Positions 13,256-25,400 of a stretch of 64,000 bases of DNA are shown in pieces. The notes under the pieces were generated by a model that made no database searches, had not been told where the DNA came from, and saw only the letters and a list, made by a program, of their open reading frames with translations. The first letter of the stretch is position 1. Every line of letters begins with the position of its first letter. The DNA lies in the NCBI GenBank assembly GCA_033239525.1, contig BSYO01000033.1:2657501-2721500 (forward strand). The letters are read 5' to 3'. The DNA comes from Nepenthes gracilis (lineage: Eukaryota; Streptophyta; Magnoliopsida; Caryophyllales; Nepenthaceae). Position numbers and translations under genes: made by a program.

Positions 13256-13261
13256 CCACAA

Positions 13262-13271
13262 TGGTATCAGA
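13262..13271 (+). other. Candidate retrotransposon primer-binding site
   Basis: TGGTATCAGA is the start of the initiator-methionine tRNA-complementary site (TGGTATCAGAGC) used by most plant Copia and many Gypsy elements. It follows a TTTCCACAA, as expected right after a 5' LTR ending in CA. No coding sequence follows, so at most this marks a wrecked element. Confidence 0.35.
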
Positions 13272-13279
13272 CGTAGATT

Positions 13280-14995
13280 TGATTAAATTCAGTTTTTTTT
13301 TTGGCCAGTATGATTGTTTTATTGTAAGATTTTATAGAATTTGATTAAAATATATTAATATTGTAAATAAATATAATTAAAATTTAAGTTTGATTGATTT
13401 TTTAAACCAAGTCAAGATTATAATTTATTTTTGTAAATATAATTACTTTTGTTTTAGGTAAATATTATATTTTTAAAAATCATCTTGATAAATTATATAT
13501 TGATAAATTTTTATATAAATATTATTTATTTAAAATATTTTTTTATCTAAGAATCTTACTTTTTTTAAATTTTATTTTTTCATGTATTTTTTATGTAAAT
13601 ATGGATTTTAAAATAGAAACATTAGAAAGGAAAAAAATATTCATGAACCACTCAAATTAGTCTTATATTAATATTGGATAGTTATAGCTATACTTTTTAC
13701 TCAAATAATTGGGCCTAACTTAGATTGCTCTGATTTAATGATCATAATTTCTCATTTATGTTCGACACAAGCTTAATTTTAATTAGATTGAGATGAATAT
13801 GATAACATCCAAAGTAATTTTCTTTTTTTTAATTGGGTAATGAATAAATCCTACTTCCATGTTATGGGCTTCAACTCCAAATATATGATTTTATCAACAA
13901 ATATAATTTACCAAGTAAGTTTAAATATGTAGTTGTAATAATCGAACAAATACTAAGAAATCAAACTATAACACTCTAAATAGTCTCTACCAATGTTAGG
14001 AATGGATGCACCTCAATATTAGATAAAGAAGAGACAAGATCAAAGAATATATTCTGCTGCTACACATTTAAACAGTGTAATAACTTTAACCATAACTTGG
14101 TTAATAGTAACAAAGAAACTCGGTTCGACAATAGACCAATGTGAATAGTTCACTACTAAAGGATGCTAATACCTATCCACAATCAAAATCCATTAGTCGT
14201 TTCTCTAATCACCAGGTAATACATTTATCTATTATATATTAAAGTCCGTCATATTAAAAAAATGCGTAACACAATTAAAAGGTAACACTACTAAACAAAG
14301 GTAATTGTATAGTATAACCCTTAATATTGAAAAAAATATATACATCTACTCCTAACACAGAGTACACATCTAATCATGAATAAATTTCTTCCCAATTTTT
14401 CCTTTTAACAATTTGATTGTCAATACGCCACATGACTAAAGTTATAGCATTCATTTTACATAGTAATCCGAGCTACCCTACAAGTGGAGTCTAGTACTCT
14501 TATTAGCAAATGGCCAGTTTTTAGAAGAAGGATTTTCTCTTCACTTAAATATTTAGAATATCTCAACATCAATTTCATCTTCACTTTAAATGCTTAGAAT
14601 ATCTAAACATCCTTGACCACAAAAGGGCATTGCTCCCATAGCCTATTTAGGCCACCTCACTGCTATTTAATACAAAAATTTTACAGTTAAGTTATAAAAT
14701 TTTACTCAAATTAACTTAGATGTTAAAAAAAATTTTAAAATAATACTTGGATCCCTTCACATTGTTACTTGTGACGCGTAGATTTCAAGTATAACTTTCT
14801 TACACGACTCAAATAATTATCTAGCCGGCTATTGAAGAAGTTATTTTTAAATAATACTCAAACTCATTTACCTTATTATTTACGGTGTCTAATTTTTAGG
14901 TAAAGATATTTAAACTCAAATCCTATATTAAGCTGTTGTAACTCCATATAAACCTCGATTAAGATAGGATCAACCAACTATCCAACTCGATCCAA
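13280..14995. other. AT-rich intergenic DNA
   Basis: I see no gene, repeat array or element ends that I can support. Confidence 0.5.
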
Positions 14996-14999
14996 TCCA

Positions 15000-15360
15000 T
15001 CATGTTCTCTACTGTTTCTTCGAAACTTGAGGAAGGACGACGATCAAATTTACAGTAAAAAGGCAAAGGGGATAAGCTAGGTGTAGTAGGCTTTGCGCTG
15101 AGAGGAGAGGGGTGTGGCTCTGCGGCATTATGGAAGAAAGAGAAAAAGTTGCTGCGTACAGCTGCACTCAGTTCTTGGATTGCACGCCGCTGAGGCTGCC
15201 GCTGCCAACCACCGTTTTAGGGTGGTGAAACCCCTAATGGGCCGAGGGGCCACCGGTGTCCTCCTCCCTCTCCAATTAATTGATGCAAAATTTAATGCAC
15301 GTGATCCACAGTACCTCGCGGCTAGCGAACCTTTCAGATCTCCCAAAGCATAGAACAAAA
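15000..15360. other. GC-richer island, function unknown
   Basis: Between AT-rich flanks this 360-base stretch is visibly GC-richer. It has open frames on both strands (plus 15114-15353; minus 15128-15466), and a shorter ATG frame at 15131 reads MEEREKVAAYSCTQFL. None matches a family I know. It could be a gene relic or part of a retroelement LTR. Confidence 0.3.
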
Positions 15361-16395
15361 TTTCAGCAACAAATTTAGAGGGTCCCAAGCAAAGCAAGAA
15401 TATTTTTTTAATATTCATATTAGAAAATTTAAATAATCGTACGGGAAAATCGACAATAAAGGACATTTGCTGTCATCTGACGGTTAGTAGTAAATTGAAA
15501 TTTTCATTTGTTGTAAGGTCAATACCAAAATATTTTTATAAAAAATTATTTTGCAAAATCAATACTCTCGTAATTTTATTATTTTTAATAGAAAAAAATT
15601 AAGCTAATTACGTTAGCATTTTATATAAATAGATTGTGAAAATCGCAGAGAGATAAGTCGATTATAACTATCAATAATAAAGTCTATAACAATATTAATT
15701 TAGTTTATTAATAAATTTATATATAATTTATTTTATTTATAATTACTTTTGAGTGATTTCAGTTGCCCTCATAAAAAAAATTATGAATCAGCCCTTGGCC
15801 ACTGCAGTGATATTGACGTGGATTTTTTTTTGGATTGGTGATAATATTTATTTGTCATGATGCAGTTATGTGGTGACATTTAGAGTGGGGCTCGTGCCCA
15901 TAAGAAATAACAGCAACAGAATAACAAGTGGGCAGCTGAGGGCGCTCTGCCTTCGATAGTTGGATTTTTATTAATTTAACCGTTAGCATTTAGTCTTTAT
16001 AAACAATACAGAAGAAAATACTTTTAATTAATTTTAATAAAATATTAAAATATTTATATCATAAAAATAATAATAACATATTTAGTTGATTGGAATAAAA
16101 TTTATATTATCACCTTATAACTATTAGAATATTTATTCATATATTTAATTTTATTTTTACACAGAGTATTTATTCTCAGAAGAATAAATATTTATCTAAC
16201 ACAATAAATAAAAAATATAAAGTTTTCTTTCATATTACTTATTCTTTATATTTAAAAAATAATTATTTCTATAATTATTATCATTTTATCAATCGTCTTT
16301 TTATTCTTTGTTTGAAACCCTAATTGCTTCTTTCTTCCTCTCTCGTCTTTTAGTCGTTCATTACTCTTTTCTTTTCTAATTTGACACCGTCTAAA

Positions 16396-16668
16396 TTCGT
16401 CCAAATTCACAACCTGTACTCTTCCGACTAATTTTGACTGTATGAGTTTAAGGTTTGTCGCTGCACCCGTAGCCGTTGTCACGACTGAACTAACTGTTTG
16501 TTCACTCACCCTAATGAAAAGGCCTGTGGGCGAGATCTGTGGAAGTACAACTGTTTCAGCACAGTGTGCCCAAAGTACCGCCAAGATGGTTATAGTAGGA
16601 GAAACTATTGCGAGTTTTCACATTAGGTGTTTTAATATGGCTCCACCTAGTGCAACACCGTACAGAAG
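16396..16668 (+). pseudogene. Tandem CCCH zinc-finger (plant TZF-type) pseudogene
   Basis: In the frame of 16441 the translation is QIHNLYSSD, stop, F, stop, LYEFKVCRCTRSRCHD, then TNCLFTHPNEKACGRDLW, KYNCFSTVCPKYRQDGYS, RRNYCEFSH, stop, VF. After a one-base shift, WLHLVQHRTE follows. This tracks the conserved core of plant TZF proteins: SSDEFRMYEFKV, the RCxRxRSHDWTxCPFAHPGEKA region, the RRDPRKY linker, the CPxFRxGxCxxGDxCEFAHGVFE finger and CWLHPxxYRTE. The two stops in the first block correspond to the E and R of DEFR, a finger Cys has become Tyr (QDGY), and there is a stop after CEFSH. It is clearly dead. Sequence after 16670 no longer follows the family. These genes regulate mRNA and stress responses. 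Confidence 0.85.
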
Positions 16669-17159
16669 AAAATAAATACCAGAATTCTATTATACATAAT
16701 ATTAGCGGTCACTGTTTATACTTTTCGATCTCTATAATCTTTTTACCTTAAATAAGGATAAAAAAGTCATTAATATAAATTATCACCTTATTCTTTATAC
16801 TATTACCGCATACTAATCATGAAAATATTAATTCTTAATTTATTCATATTTATTTCAATTGAGTAACTAAATATGAAAATTAAAATTTTTAACTATATTT
16901 TCATCTTAATTAATTTTTAAGAATAATTATTCTATTTTTATATTATTTTTATTTCAATAATCAAACATACTATAATAATAATATATTATTTTTATATATT
17001 TAAAATATTTTTTAAAATTAATTTTTATCCATTTAATTAAAATCCAATTTATACAAATAGAAAAGCAGGTGGGTCGCAACCTCCAATTTAACAATAGGGA
17101 CTGAATGGCTAAAGATTGAATCTGTCATTTTCTAAGCTAATACCTAAAGCATATTTAAA

Positions 17160-18060
17160 TTTGATTTATTATACGAATTAAAAAAACTTTCTAATCTTTC
17201 TTGGTCGGATCGAACCCAGGCAGGTCTAGTTTTCATATCTGATAATTTGAATCTTACGCAATATAACTAAAAAATAAATAGGTTAAAAGATTGGTGAGAC
17301 TCACTCCTCGATTTATCCTCTGACGCTTAAGTTATAAACTTTTTTAAGAAAATAGAAAGATATAATGAGAATGTAAAAGAGACATTTGAGTGCATGTAAT
17401 AAAAATCGAGTGTTTGTTTGTGCCCAACAGAGGGATGCCTTTGAGGTGCACTCTCCTGAGGGTAGTTTTGAGATGCATCTGATTGAGAGACAGTTTAGAA
17501 GTGTATCCTTTTGTTAGTAATTTTGAGGTGTGCTCGGCTGACGGGCTTTTTAGAAGTACGCTTGATTGAAAGACATCTTTAGAAGTGTACCTAATTGAGG
17601 AGTGATTTAAAGATATCGTCGACTGAGAGGTGGCTTATCAGATGGATGACTGAACTAGGATGATGTACCCGGTTAGGAGGCGAATTATGAGGTGGAGGAT
17701 TGAGTTCCTGGGTAGATAGTGGGCCGTCTGGATGGAGAGTAAGCCTCCTAGAAAGAAGGTAGCTCCTGAATGGAGGAAATGCCTCTTGGAAGAAGGGCCA
17801 GCTTGCTCTTGTAGAAAAATGGCTAACTATGGTTGCAGATTTTTCTGAGCCATCTAGAGCCTCGTGAGCTCTCTTTCGTTTGTAGTGGCCTATTAGGGCA
17901 ACTATATTTTATAGTGTGGTTCACGGAGTAACACTTGTCTACTTGAATGATAAGAGACCTTAGACAAGATACCTTGAGAAGATTTATTAGGCCAAATTGT
18001 AGGACATTGCGTTGGGCCTAGAGGAGTTTTTGATGAGCTATCAATCCACTACGATTCGAA
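17160..18060 (-). mobile_element. LTR-like block, Gypsy-type, with minisatellite U3
   Basis: Read on the minus strand, 17340-17280 gives TTAAGCGTCAGAGGATAAAT followed by CGAGGAGTGAGTCTC. This closely matches 25222-25255 in the plus-strand LTR at 24459, and the next stretch has the GTTCGATCCGACCA word. So this is the R/U5 side of a related LTR in opposite orientation. The U3 side (17430-17640) holds a tandem array. No TSD was found and the ends are approximate. Confidence 0.55.
17430..17640. repeat. 28-bp degenerate tandem repeat, about 7-8 copies
   Basis: Units starting TTTNGARGTG recur at about 17439, 17467, 17494, 17522, 17549, 17578 and 17606, a period of 27-29 bases. Each carries a GATTGAGRG-like second half. 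Divergence is high, so the array is old. Confidence 0.75.
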
Positions 18061-18940
18061 TCCTAAGCTAACTCACGATACTAAACCCATTAATATCTAA
18101 ATATATAAATTAGATATTTGTGACATATAATTATTTTTAAATTATTTATAATAAAAAATAATAAATTAAATTTTTAGATATATAAGTAAATATCTTGTGC
18201 TAACGAATTAGGACCCACCATTTTTTCGTCCATCGAGAAAATCATTGCAAGGATATGTCATGTAGTAATATTTAGTCACATAAAGTTAATTTTTATATAC
18301 AAATCATTTTATATTTTCATTTTCAAAATAGAACTTATGACTTTTTATGCATATTCTTTAAAAAAATATTTGTAACTTTATCCCTCATGATAAAATAGAT
18401 GACATCTCAGATCCATCTTTAAATGCCAATTTATTAACTAACATATTTTTTAAATATTCAGTTTGATATATTAATTTATCTATCAATTTTTTTTATAAAT
18501 AAATAAAGACAATGGCACGACACTAAAAAAATTTTTAGTAAATGTTTAAAAAGGACATCTAAATATCTTTTATTTACAACTTTTTTAAAGAACAATTGAT
18601 TACCCAACATTCCATAAAGTTCGAAACAAGCCTCACATAGGGAATATTGTACGATAAATTAAAGAATCGTACTATTTTCATAATATTATTTAATTAGCAA
18701 AATATGTAAAGCATAATATGTTTTAATTGCCAATTAAATATAATATAAATTTAAAAAATAATTTTATATATTTTTAATAATTAAATATATCATAAAATAT
18801 TAGAGTATTGCCGATATGTTATATAGACTTTAAAATATATAACTGGCTACTTTATTTTTGCGTCCAATTACCTGTATCCAATTATTTTGCAAGACAAAGA
18901 TGAATGGTCCCAACCAACCCCACGGAAGGTGGAAGGCTAC

Positions 18941-19137
18941 AACACCGTACGAATGTTGCAGCCCTTGCAGCGCCGTTGGATCTCAAATCCAACGGCATAT
19001 ATTTTATTTAATAAATAAAAATAAATAATTAAAAAATAATTTTTAATTTTTTTAAAAATCAAAATACATGAGCCGTTGGATCTCAAATCAAACGGCGTCA
19101 TGAGAGTTGAAGGTGCTGCGATATTCGTACGACATCT
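18941..19137. mobile_element. MITE-like element with two internal hairpins
   Basis: Near-ends match in inverted orientation: GTACGAATGTTGCAGC at 18948-18963 against the reverse complement of 19115-19130 (GTACGAATATCGCAGC, 14 of 16). Inside lie two hairpins exactly 100 bases apart. 18972-18996 is a perfect 10-bp stem (GCCGTTGGAT / ATCCAACGGC) with loop CTCAA. 19072-19096 is the same hairpin with one mismatch. Between them is pure AT-rich sequence. There is no coding capacity. Confidence 0.6.
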
Positions 19138-20378
19138 CAGTGCCCCCGTTTTCCAACCCCCACACATCAAAAAAAAAAAAAAACACAAAACAAAATAAAG
19201 GCACTCTACAGAAATTCAGTTGAAAAAAAAGGAAAACAATAAAAAACAAAAAAATTAAAAACAAAAACACTGTTGTCACCGAAGTTCAGTTGAAAAAAAA
19301 GGAAAAAAATCAAAACAAAAATAAAAACCAAAACAAAAACAAAAACACTCCGCTGTCACCGAAGTTCAGTTGCTGCGGCCATCTCATACTCTAATGAGAT
19401 AGAGTAAATTTGTAAGACAATTTCAATATATTTTAATATTTATATATTAACTCTAATTAATGTAATTATAAAAATTAAAATCACAACAATTTAAAATGAG
19501 AAAAAAGAAAACGACAAAAAAAGAGTAGGAGCCAGGATCTTTCTAATGACCACTGTCCTGCCCCATAACTTAGTTCAACCCTTACACCATTATCTCGAAT
19601 CATAAACCCACTGTTAGAAATTTGAGATATTAATAACATAAAATAATAAATAATTATATAATAAAATATTAAATTTATAAAAAAATTTTAAAAAATTATA
19701 GATAAATGAAAAAAATTGTACTATTTATAATATGGTTGAGTGATATATATACTCAACCACTGGAACACTTCAAAGCATTTTTGGTCACCCCTTTTAATTA
19801 ACGATCAATGTCTGTTGAGTGGGATCACAGGGCTACTAAATCTATGGAGTTTTGAAACCTTGCCGTCTCTTTCACGGCTCTCCCTTCCCTCCCCCCTCAC
19901 CTTCCCTTCTGTTAATAATGCTCTGATCTGATCTTATTGCTGTCGTCAATATTAGCATTTCGGGAGGGACATTGAGAGCTGTGCTTCACCTCTTCAGTCT
20001 GTCAAACACTTTCTTTTAGATCTCGTGCCTTCTGCTTTCATTGGCTCTTCAGTAATCCACAAGTGAGAAAGAGCTCTGTTTTATTACTCCCCCTTCTGCA
20101 TTTTCTTCATTTCCTTCTTACCATTTGGGGGGTTTCGAAATCAGTTATGCTGGGAATAACTGATTTCCCAGCCTATGCTTTCAGTTTCTCATGATCTATC
20201 AGCCTATGCTTTCAGTTCATCCTCTGTTTTTTTTTTTTTCTCTTATTTTTGTTTTGCCCCTCATTTTTCCCCTTCTCAAAAGTTTTTCGACCACGCATTT
20301 TCCCCCTTCTCATTTCCCCCTTCTCAAAGGTTCTCATTGATCTGAGGAACTGAAAAATCAGTGACCACGCATTTTGAA

Positions 20379-20385
20379 TATAAAT
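20379..20385 (+). promoter_or_regulatory. Possible TATA box of the PII-2-like gene
   Basis: TATAAAT lies 77-83 bases before the start codon, with CT-rich sequence before it (20220-20335). It would give a leader of about 50 bases. This is the best candidate, not a proven one. Confidence 0.35.
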
Positions 20386-20461
20386 GGTCATCAGAGGTCT
20401 CTGTTCTGTCTCTGAAATTGGTCGAAATTGAACAGAGTCCTCGTGTGTTCGAGAGTTAACC

Positions 20462-22550
20462 ATGAAGAGTTTGAGCTCCAGCTTCTCTGTCATGTTTGCT
20501 TTCTTCATCATTTGTTTGGATGGCATTTGCGACGGAGATGCAGAAAATGGTACAGCTCTAATGGTGGAAACGGAGCAAGAAGCCCTCTACTCTGCTATTC
20601 AAGGATTTGTGGGTGATCGGTGGAATGGCTCAGATCTCTATCCTGATCCTTGTGGCTGGACTCCTATTCAGGTTCTCACTTCTCTACCTTACCTTTTTTT
20701 TTTTTTTGGGGGTTGGTTGTTGGAATTAAAATTAATAACCGTACATCAACACCCTAAAATAGGTTGTCATTTCTAGCAGATTTTCCCGTCTCCCCCTTCA
20801 AAGTGTCTTCCTTTGAATGTTGTAAAATAATAATAATAATAATAAAACTTTGAGAGAAAAAAAAAAAAGAGAGGAAAGCACTATTGGGGTGAGATAAAGT
20901 AAAATAAATTCTAATCTCGTTAACTATCAAATTTATGAAGAGAAGAAATACAAATACCTGTTTCTCTTACCATTCTATTGGTAATGTGTTCTTTATAGAC
21001 ACGAAAGAAAGACAGTCAAAAATTATTGAATCAATTAACTTTTATTATATTCATATTTTTTTTAATTTTAATTTACTGTTTTATTAGTAATTTTAGTTTG
21101 CATAAAAAATTTGGTATTGACAAAAAATTGGACAATAGAAATCGAGAAGAATAAAAGTTGAGAATTAAATTAAGAAAATTTAAGAATTGAGAATATTTTC
21201 AACATTTCTCGTTTGTAATACCATTAGTTGGAGCTTCTTCTTTGTCATCTTTGCTTCTTTTCTCATTTGTTCTTTTACTGCCTTTTTTCCCGTATGTTAC
21301 TATGGTGCGGCAGTTACTATTTTGTCTGTAGACTTTTAATACTCACGATTCTGATTCTCTTTTGCCTTCTCGCAACATACTCTAGTCATGGCGAATTCCC
21401 GTTTCCTGCAATGCTTAAATAATAAAAAAAATGCTCTGTTTTCATTTTTGCTATATTTCAGTTTGAATTATTCTCTTTTGTTCTTCGACAGGGGGTTTCT
21501 TGTGATATTTTTGATGGCTTTTGGTATGTGACGGACATAAACATCGGACCTCTTCATGACAACTCTCTCATCTGCGATGAAAAGGTGGAATTCAGACCTC
21601 AAATATTTGAGCTCAATCATCTGAAATCTCTCTTTTTCTTCAATTGCTTTACCTCACTCCGGCATCCAATCACCATACCCACTGACCATTGGGAAAGACT
21701 GTCAGGCAGCTTACAGTCGTTAGATTTCCGATCAAATCCAGGCCTCAACGGCCAAATACCCACCAACTTTGGATTACTCAAGAACCTTCAATCTTTAGTG
21801 ATAATAGAAAACGGATTAACCGGCCAAATACCGTCTAGTATCGGCAACTTAGCCAATCTGAAGAGATTAGTCCTCTCAGGAAACAGATTCACAGGTCAAA
21901 TCCCTTGCAGTTTGGGCAATCTAACTGAGCTCCTGATCTTGGACTTGAGCAGGAATACTCTTTCTGGGTATCTTCCTTCCTCTTACGGGGCCCTAGTCTC
22001 GCTCATCAAACTCGACCTGAGCAGCAATTCCATGGCGGGTAGCATCCCAAGGGAGATTGCCAACCTGAAGAACCTGACATTGCTAGACCTCCGGAACAAC
22101 AGTTTCTCAGGTGGGCTGAAGATCCCAGTTGAGAGTATGGATTCTCTGGAAGAACTAGTGCTATCCAACAACCCAATCGGCGGCGATCTAGGCGGCATCG
22201 AGTGGCACTGCGTCAGTAAACTGGTGGTTTTGGACCTCTCTAACATGGGTTTAACGGGTGAAATTCCAGAATCCATGGCAGATTATGGGATGAAGAGGCT
22301 GAGATATCTGGGTCTGAGCAACAACCATCTCACCGGAAATCTGTCTCGGAAGCTTGAAACTAAGCTGCCTTGCGTTCGCGCAATATATGTGAATGGGAAC
22401 AATTTGACAGGGAAGCTTGAGTTCTCTGAAAGGTTTTATGAAAGATTGGGAACAAGATTTGGCGCTTGGAATAACCCTAATCTTTGTTACCCAGCAAGGC
22501 TTTCGCAAACGAGCCGTCTTCCTGTTGGGGTGAAACCTTGTCAGGCTTGA
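20462..22550 (+). CDS. PII-2: PII-2-like secreted leucine-rich-repeat protein
   Basis: There are two exons, 20462-20671 and 21492-22550, joined in phase 0 across a GT-AG intron of 820 bases. Together they give 422 residues. Exon 1 carries a signal peptide (residues 1 to about 25; SVMFAFFIICLDGIC core) and the motif EQEALYSAIQGFVG...RWNGSDLYPDPCGWTPIQ. Exon 2 opens GVSCDIFDGFWYVT. About nine plant-type LRRs follow (LxxLxLSxNxLTGxIP), for example NLKRLVLSGNRFTGQIP and LLILDLSRNTLSGYLP. A cysteine-bearing cap ends NPNLCYPARL...VKPCQA. There is no kinase or transmembrane helix. The architecture and the DPCGWTPIQGVSCD signature are those of PIRIFORMOSPORA INDICA-INSENSITIVE PROTEIN 2, an Arabidopsis protein linked to root-fungus mutualism. 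The extracellular role here is inferred by homology. The frame is intact. Confidence 0.93.
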
Positions 22551-22559
22551 GAGATGACA

Positions 22560-24450
22560 TTCTATGGAAAGAATTGAAGAAGACGAAGCAGTTTCGTGAT
22601 CGAGATTGGAATTGAAGCTCTTTCTGGTGGAATCATTTATGACTGCCTACTAATGAAATCATTATAGATTGCAGGTGGAAGATTATAACCACCTTTTTAA
22701 AATCTTTTGTGGATGATAAATTAATTTTTTTATTGAGATGTTTCTGCATGAGTGGACGTTCGTTCATTCATTCTAATCTGAGATGGTACCAAGACGAAAA
22801 GAAACATCTATTTATATATTAATTTCAATAAATTGTATAAATTCTCATCTGTTACATGAGATTTTCGAGTATAGACCACTAGAATTGGTACACGCCTGTT
22901 TAATTTTAAGCAGATTTTAAAAATAAGAAAAAATATTAAAAATTATTTGGTTTATCTTGAAATATATATAATAAAAATATAAAAAATCTTAATTCAATGA
23001 TCTTTAACGTTTTATCTTTATTTTTTAGTAGACAAATAAATAAGCTACTTTTATTAAAAAATTATTTTATTTTTATGCCATTTTTCTTCAACATGTAAAA
23101 AAAAACATTATTAGTATTATTTTTTTAATATTTTTAAATAATGAAATAAGTTATAATAATAACATTGTCATTGACTTTGCATCTAAAGAACTTAGTCCAT
23201 ATGGTAAATCAATGTTTTACTGCTCGACTCCATGCAAGGTCGAGACCTAAAATCAATATATCTTTTAAGTATTGCTCATTTTAATGATAAATTATTTATG
23301 GATATCTCAAATAAAATAAACAATTAACATAATATTCTAATATTGATACAAGAACGAACTCAAATTCAACCAATTATACAGTTAATTAAAAGAGAAATGT
23401 TGATAACACCCATAATATCATAATATAATAAAATATTTATCTATTTATTTATTTTTATTAAATTGATAATTTTTATTTATTTATATTTTTATATATACAT
23501 AATAATATAAATAAATTTGATAAAATATCATGTAAGTTAAAAATATTTATTTAATATGGTTTTAATTATTTGTGTAATTACTTAATTTTATTTCTTTATC
23601 GATTTATAACATTAGATGACATCTAGAGAAGTGCTCAAGTATATACTTAAACTTAGTAGAAATGTAAATGCAGATCCTTTTATTGTGGTGGTAGTAGGAG
23701 AAAATTTCAAGAGATATTTTTAATTATTTTTGAGACATTTTTTAAATTGGATGATATTAATTGATCTATTTATATTAATGGTCTTAATAATGACTCTAAC
23801 GTAAATTTTATTTAATATCCTTTTAATATCACTCATGATAATATATGGTTCATTAATGAGAAATTGGGTTTTTCTTCTTTCTAACATCATTGGATTAAAT
23901 TTTAATATTTAATGTTTAAAAATAAAAACAATATTTAATATATTTGTATTTTTAAAATTTTTATTTATAATATTAATATTTATTAAATATTAAATTTGAT
24001 ATTAATTTTTAAATAAAGATGACTATTTAAATAGTATTATTTAACATTTAAATTTTAATTATTAAAAAATTTTAATATAACTATTTAAAATAAAAAATAA
24101 AATCTTATTTCTTCGTGAGAGAAACGTCCAAAAGAGCTGGTCTCCCACTTTAGTAGGAAGTAACGCAATTATGCCCATAGCATATAAAAGCACCGGCAAA
24201 CGGCACTTCTTTAGAAATGATATAAATAATTGAATTTTGGAAATTAATTTCAAAAAGAATTATAATTCATTACTTTTACTAAAATATCCTTGAATTATTT
24301 TTTAAAAGAATATCTAAATTGAAGCTTGCTAAAAAAAATTAAAAAAACTTGTAGAAAACCTAAATCAATTTTTAAGAGGCTTTTTAACTACAAAATCTAG
24401 TTTATAGTTTTTTTACAAAAAAAAATATTTAAGTAACAATGCTGTGCAAT
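22560..24450. other. 3' flank of the PII-2-like gene and AT-rich spacer
   Basis: The first 200-300 bases should contain the 3' UTR, with AATAAATT near 22828 as a possible polyadenylation signal. The rest is AT-rich and shows no gene. Confidence 0.4.
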
Positions 24451-24458
24451 TTAATGTT

Positions 24459-25400
24459 ATGTGATGGGAACGGTTGAAATGGGTCTGTTCAAAGAAGTGA
24501 TCAGCCTAAGAGAATCATGGCCTGCTGGCCCAAAAGACGACCAATGCGTCAGTTGACCAGAGATGACCTTCAAATAGCTAGGTGCGGCTTAAATCAGATG
24601 TAGCCCAAACCAAAACGACTCAAGAATCCTTTCCCGTGCACAACAAGTCATTTGTCTTAATTGGCTGTGATATAGAGGATCTCCCCATATGGCAACCTCT
24701 TCTGGAACAGAAACCCCTTAATAAGTGCACATCTCTCAAAAGAAGCCCTCAAATTAACTCACAACCCGCAATGAAAGTTCCAACATTCATGACATACGAC
24801 ATCTCCGCGGATGAATGAATCCTTCCTTCCGACCATTGTGACCCTAAATAGCGCCTGCATTCCCTTGATAGATGGAAAAGATCCTCTCAAACAGCTAGTA
24901 GCCTAACTCGCCACCTAAAGAAAGGTGGCAAGATCCAACGGCTATAAAAAGTTTTAGGGACACACTTTAAAAATACGCTCTCTCTAATACTCAAACTCGT
25001 ATAAGACATCCATTATTCAAGCAACCAATTACCATTATCTTTCTCACTACTCGTTTTCTGTAAACCAAGTGGTCTGAAAAGTTGCTATCTATGAGTGCAC
25101 TATAACCTAAAGCTATTCTACACCGAGTACGCATCCAAGTCAGACTCATAAATTCTCTCCCTACATCATTTCTAGCATATTTTGTCTTTTCTTCTTGGTA
25201 TTGGAAGAAATATTACCGATTTGAGCGTCGGAAGATAAATCGAGGAGTTAGTCTCGCTATTTTTCTCCGACTTCTAGTCTTTTATTGTGATGTGTACGAT
25301 CCCAACCACGCAACTCGGAGACTAGATCCCACATAAGCGTGAGCCCAAAGACCGGTTAAATTTGAATCTGTTAAAAACTCGGATCTAAGACGTATCACTA
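24459..25400 (+). mobile_element. Ty3/Gypsy-type solo LTR (boundaries approximate)
   Basis: The block has U3-like sequence, a TATA box (GGCTATAAAAAG, 24942-24953), the word GATTTGAGCGTCGGAAGATA at about 25219 and then CTCCGACTT and GTGTACGATCCCAACCAC. This series is typical of the R/U5 of Gypsy LTRs of the Tat/Athila kind. It starts about TGTGATGGG (24459). The open frame at 24582-24818 inside it is not a gene. No internal gag or pol follows and no certain TSD was found. Confidence 0.55.

Noticed and set aside
16252..16584. 110-codon minus-strand frame
   Set aside because: It is the antisense shadow of the zinc-finger relic and the CT-rich stretch before it.
18050..18075. GATTCGAATCC resembling a tRNA T-loop
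   Set aside because: No matching acceptor, D or anticodon stems could be drawn around it.
24582..24818. 78-codon frame
   Set aside because: It lies in the U3 of the Gypsy-type LTR, upstream of its TATA box, and has no family signature.
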